From 0-14-3-00-41-53 sp041500225 (GTDB taxonomy: Bacteria > Nitrospirota > Thermodesulfovibrionia > Thermodesulfovibrionales > SM23-35): 64,000 nucleotides of DNA. How positions within the stretch are numbered: the first letter of the stretch is position 1; each line of letters begins with the position of its first letter. The notes below the pieces were generated by a model that was not told where the DNA came from, did no database searches, and saw only the letters and a program-made list of their open reading frames with translations. The stretch covers positions 18,434 through 82,433 of the forward strand of contig JBGQLV010000004.1 in the NCBI GenBank assembly GCA_041500225.1, written 5' to 3'. The position numbers and the translations under genes were made by a program. Of the stretch, positions 63,222 through 64,000 are shown piece by piece.

Positions 63222-63548
63222 ATGCCTATTACAAGAGATTTTCGTAAAACAATTTTAAGACGTGCCGAGCATGATGCCAATTTCCGCAGACATATGCTGG
63301 CAGAAGCAGTCAACGAACTGCTTTCAGGAGACCTTGATGCAGGCAAGGCAATTCTGCGCGATTACATTAACGCCACCATTACGTTTCAGGAACTCGCCAG
63401 AAAACTGAAAAAATCGAGCAAAAGCATTCACCGCATGCTCGGGCCTCGCGGCAACCCAAGGGCTGAGAATATTCTGGAGATTATTAAGATACTTCAGGAA
63501 CATGAAAAGGTAAAACTGCAGGTCAAAGCGAATAAACGGGCTGCTTAA
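63222..63548 (+). CDS. HigA-type antitoxin (HI1420-like HTH)
   Basis: 108 aa with a helix-turn-helix of the addiction-module antidote family (GDLDAGKAILRDYINATI, then LARKLKKSSKSIHRMLGPRG). It should neutralise the toxin and repress the operon. Strong ribosome site (AAGGAGG). Confidence 0.87.
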   Translation: MPITRDFRKTILRRAEHDANFRRHMLAEAVNELLSGDLDAGKAILRDYINATITFQELARKLKKSSKSIHRMLGPRGNPRAENILEIIKILQEHEKVKLQVKANKRAA

Positions 63549-64000
63549 AAGATACCTCCGATTATCTGCTCTCGTTCTTCCGAAACGTCCCGAAAAACGT
63601 TTTCTTTTTCAAAAAACGCTTTCTCACTCGCTGTTGCAAACGAGTCAAATTATGTCTTTAATAAAACTTTCACATAGAAAGAGGGATTTCGAGCGAGTTC
63701 AAAAATATCTCACTTTCTCACAGTAGTCCACGTTTTTACGGATAACATTAATTATCTTTATTTCTTTTGAAAATGATAAATTCCATGACTCTCCATCCCA
63801 GCGGAGCAGCAAATTGCAATAAACAAGCCTGACCCTTACATTCCCACGCTTACATTCCCACGGGCACTAGGACGCCATCTTTGTCGTGTCATCTTTAAGA
63901 TGTTGAAGATGAACAGGAGGTACATCCTTTCTCAATAACAAAAAAATATCTTGAAAATTCCAGCGGGATGTTCAGACTTGCTTATGGTAAGGCAATGGGG
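63549..64000. other. gene-free window end with repeats
   Basis: No convincing gene. CTTACATTCCCACG is present twice in tandem (63835-63862). AAAAACG...TTTCT-type short repeats lie at 63580-63625. From 63899 to the edge a 34-codon open stretch (begins DVEDEQEVHPFS) lacks a usable start codon; it could be the beginning of a gene that continues outside, or a remnant. Confidence 0.4.

Overview
This window looks like a chromosome segment of an anaerobic, Gram-negative, sulfate-metabolising bacterium of fairly low G+C. The best fit is a Nitrospirota (Thermodesulfovibrionia-type) sulfate reducer. That placement is inference from gene content: adk-sat-X-aprBA, then qmoABC, then a membrane pyrophosphatase; a NuoA-N complex I without NuoEFG; and LPS-type export genes. 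No rRNA or other phylogenetic marker is present, and no dsr genes are seen.

Layout. 1-2.5 kb: an MsbA-type exporter and a glycosyltransferase (minus strand). 2.8-6.9 kb: a large single-chain PurL carrying three in-frame insertions of repeat DNA. 6.9-11.1 kb: a MacA-like adaptor, a LolD-like ATPase and two FtsX-type permeases. 11.3-12.7 kb: a GGDEF-family membrane protein. 13.2 kb: tRNA-Met(CAU). 13.3-20 kb: the rod-shape cluster (RDD protein, mreB, mreC, mreD, mrdA, cysM, rodA; minus strand), then rdgB.

20.8-38.9 kb is the sulfate activation and reduction region (plus strand): adk, sat, a 101-aa unknown, aprB, aprA, qmoA, qmoB, qmoC and hppA. Sat makes APS and PPi. HppA can use the PPi to pump protons. 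AprBA reduces APS to sulfite and AMP, with Qmo linking it to the quinone pool. Adk returns AMP to ADP. An accessory stretch between aprA and qmoA holds two YkgJ-like cysteine-cluster proteins, another Cys-rich protein, an orphan HsdR-N-like protein, a seven-repeat propeller-like protein, several MITE/REP-like repeats and decayed sequence. A truncated third YkgJ copy lies after hppA.

39-49 kb: a stand-alone AICAR transformylase-type protein, an ABC-2 exporter, several very small proteins, an inverted-repeat element, a lipoprotein, malQ and glgC (glycogen metabolism). 49.1-59.5 kb: the nuoABCDHIJKLMN operon (minus strand). Its NuoD contains an inserted 2[4Fe-4S] ferredoxin domain, the most unusual protein architecture in the window. 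Diverging from nuoA are two genes for an NfnAB/SudBA-type flavin Fe-S oxidoreductase. 62-64 kb: a hypothetical gene, a methyltransferase fragment, a HigBA-type toxin-antitoxin pair and a repeat-containing end with no convincing gene.

The most distinctive signals are the NuoD ferredoxin insertion in a complex I lacking its NADH module, and the apparent invasion of coding sequences (purL three times, malQ once) by short palindromic and tandem repeats without loss of frame.
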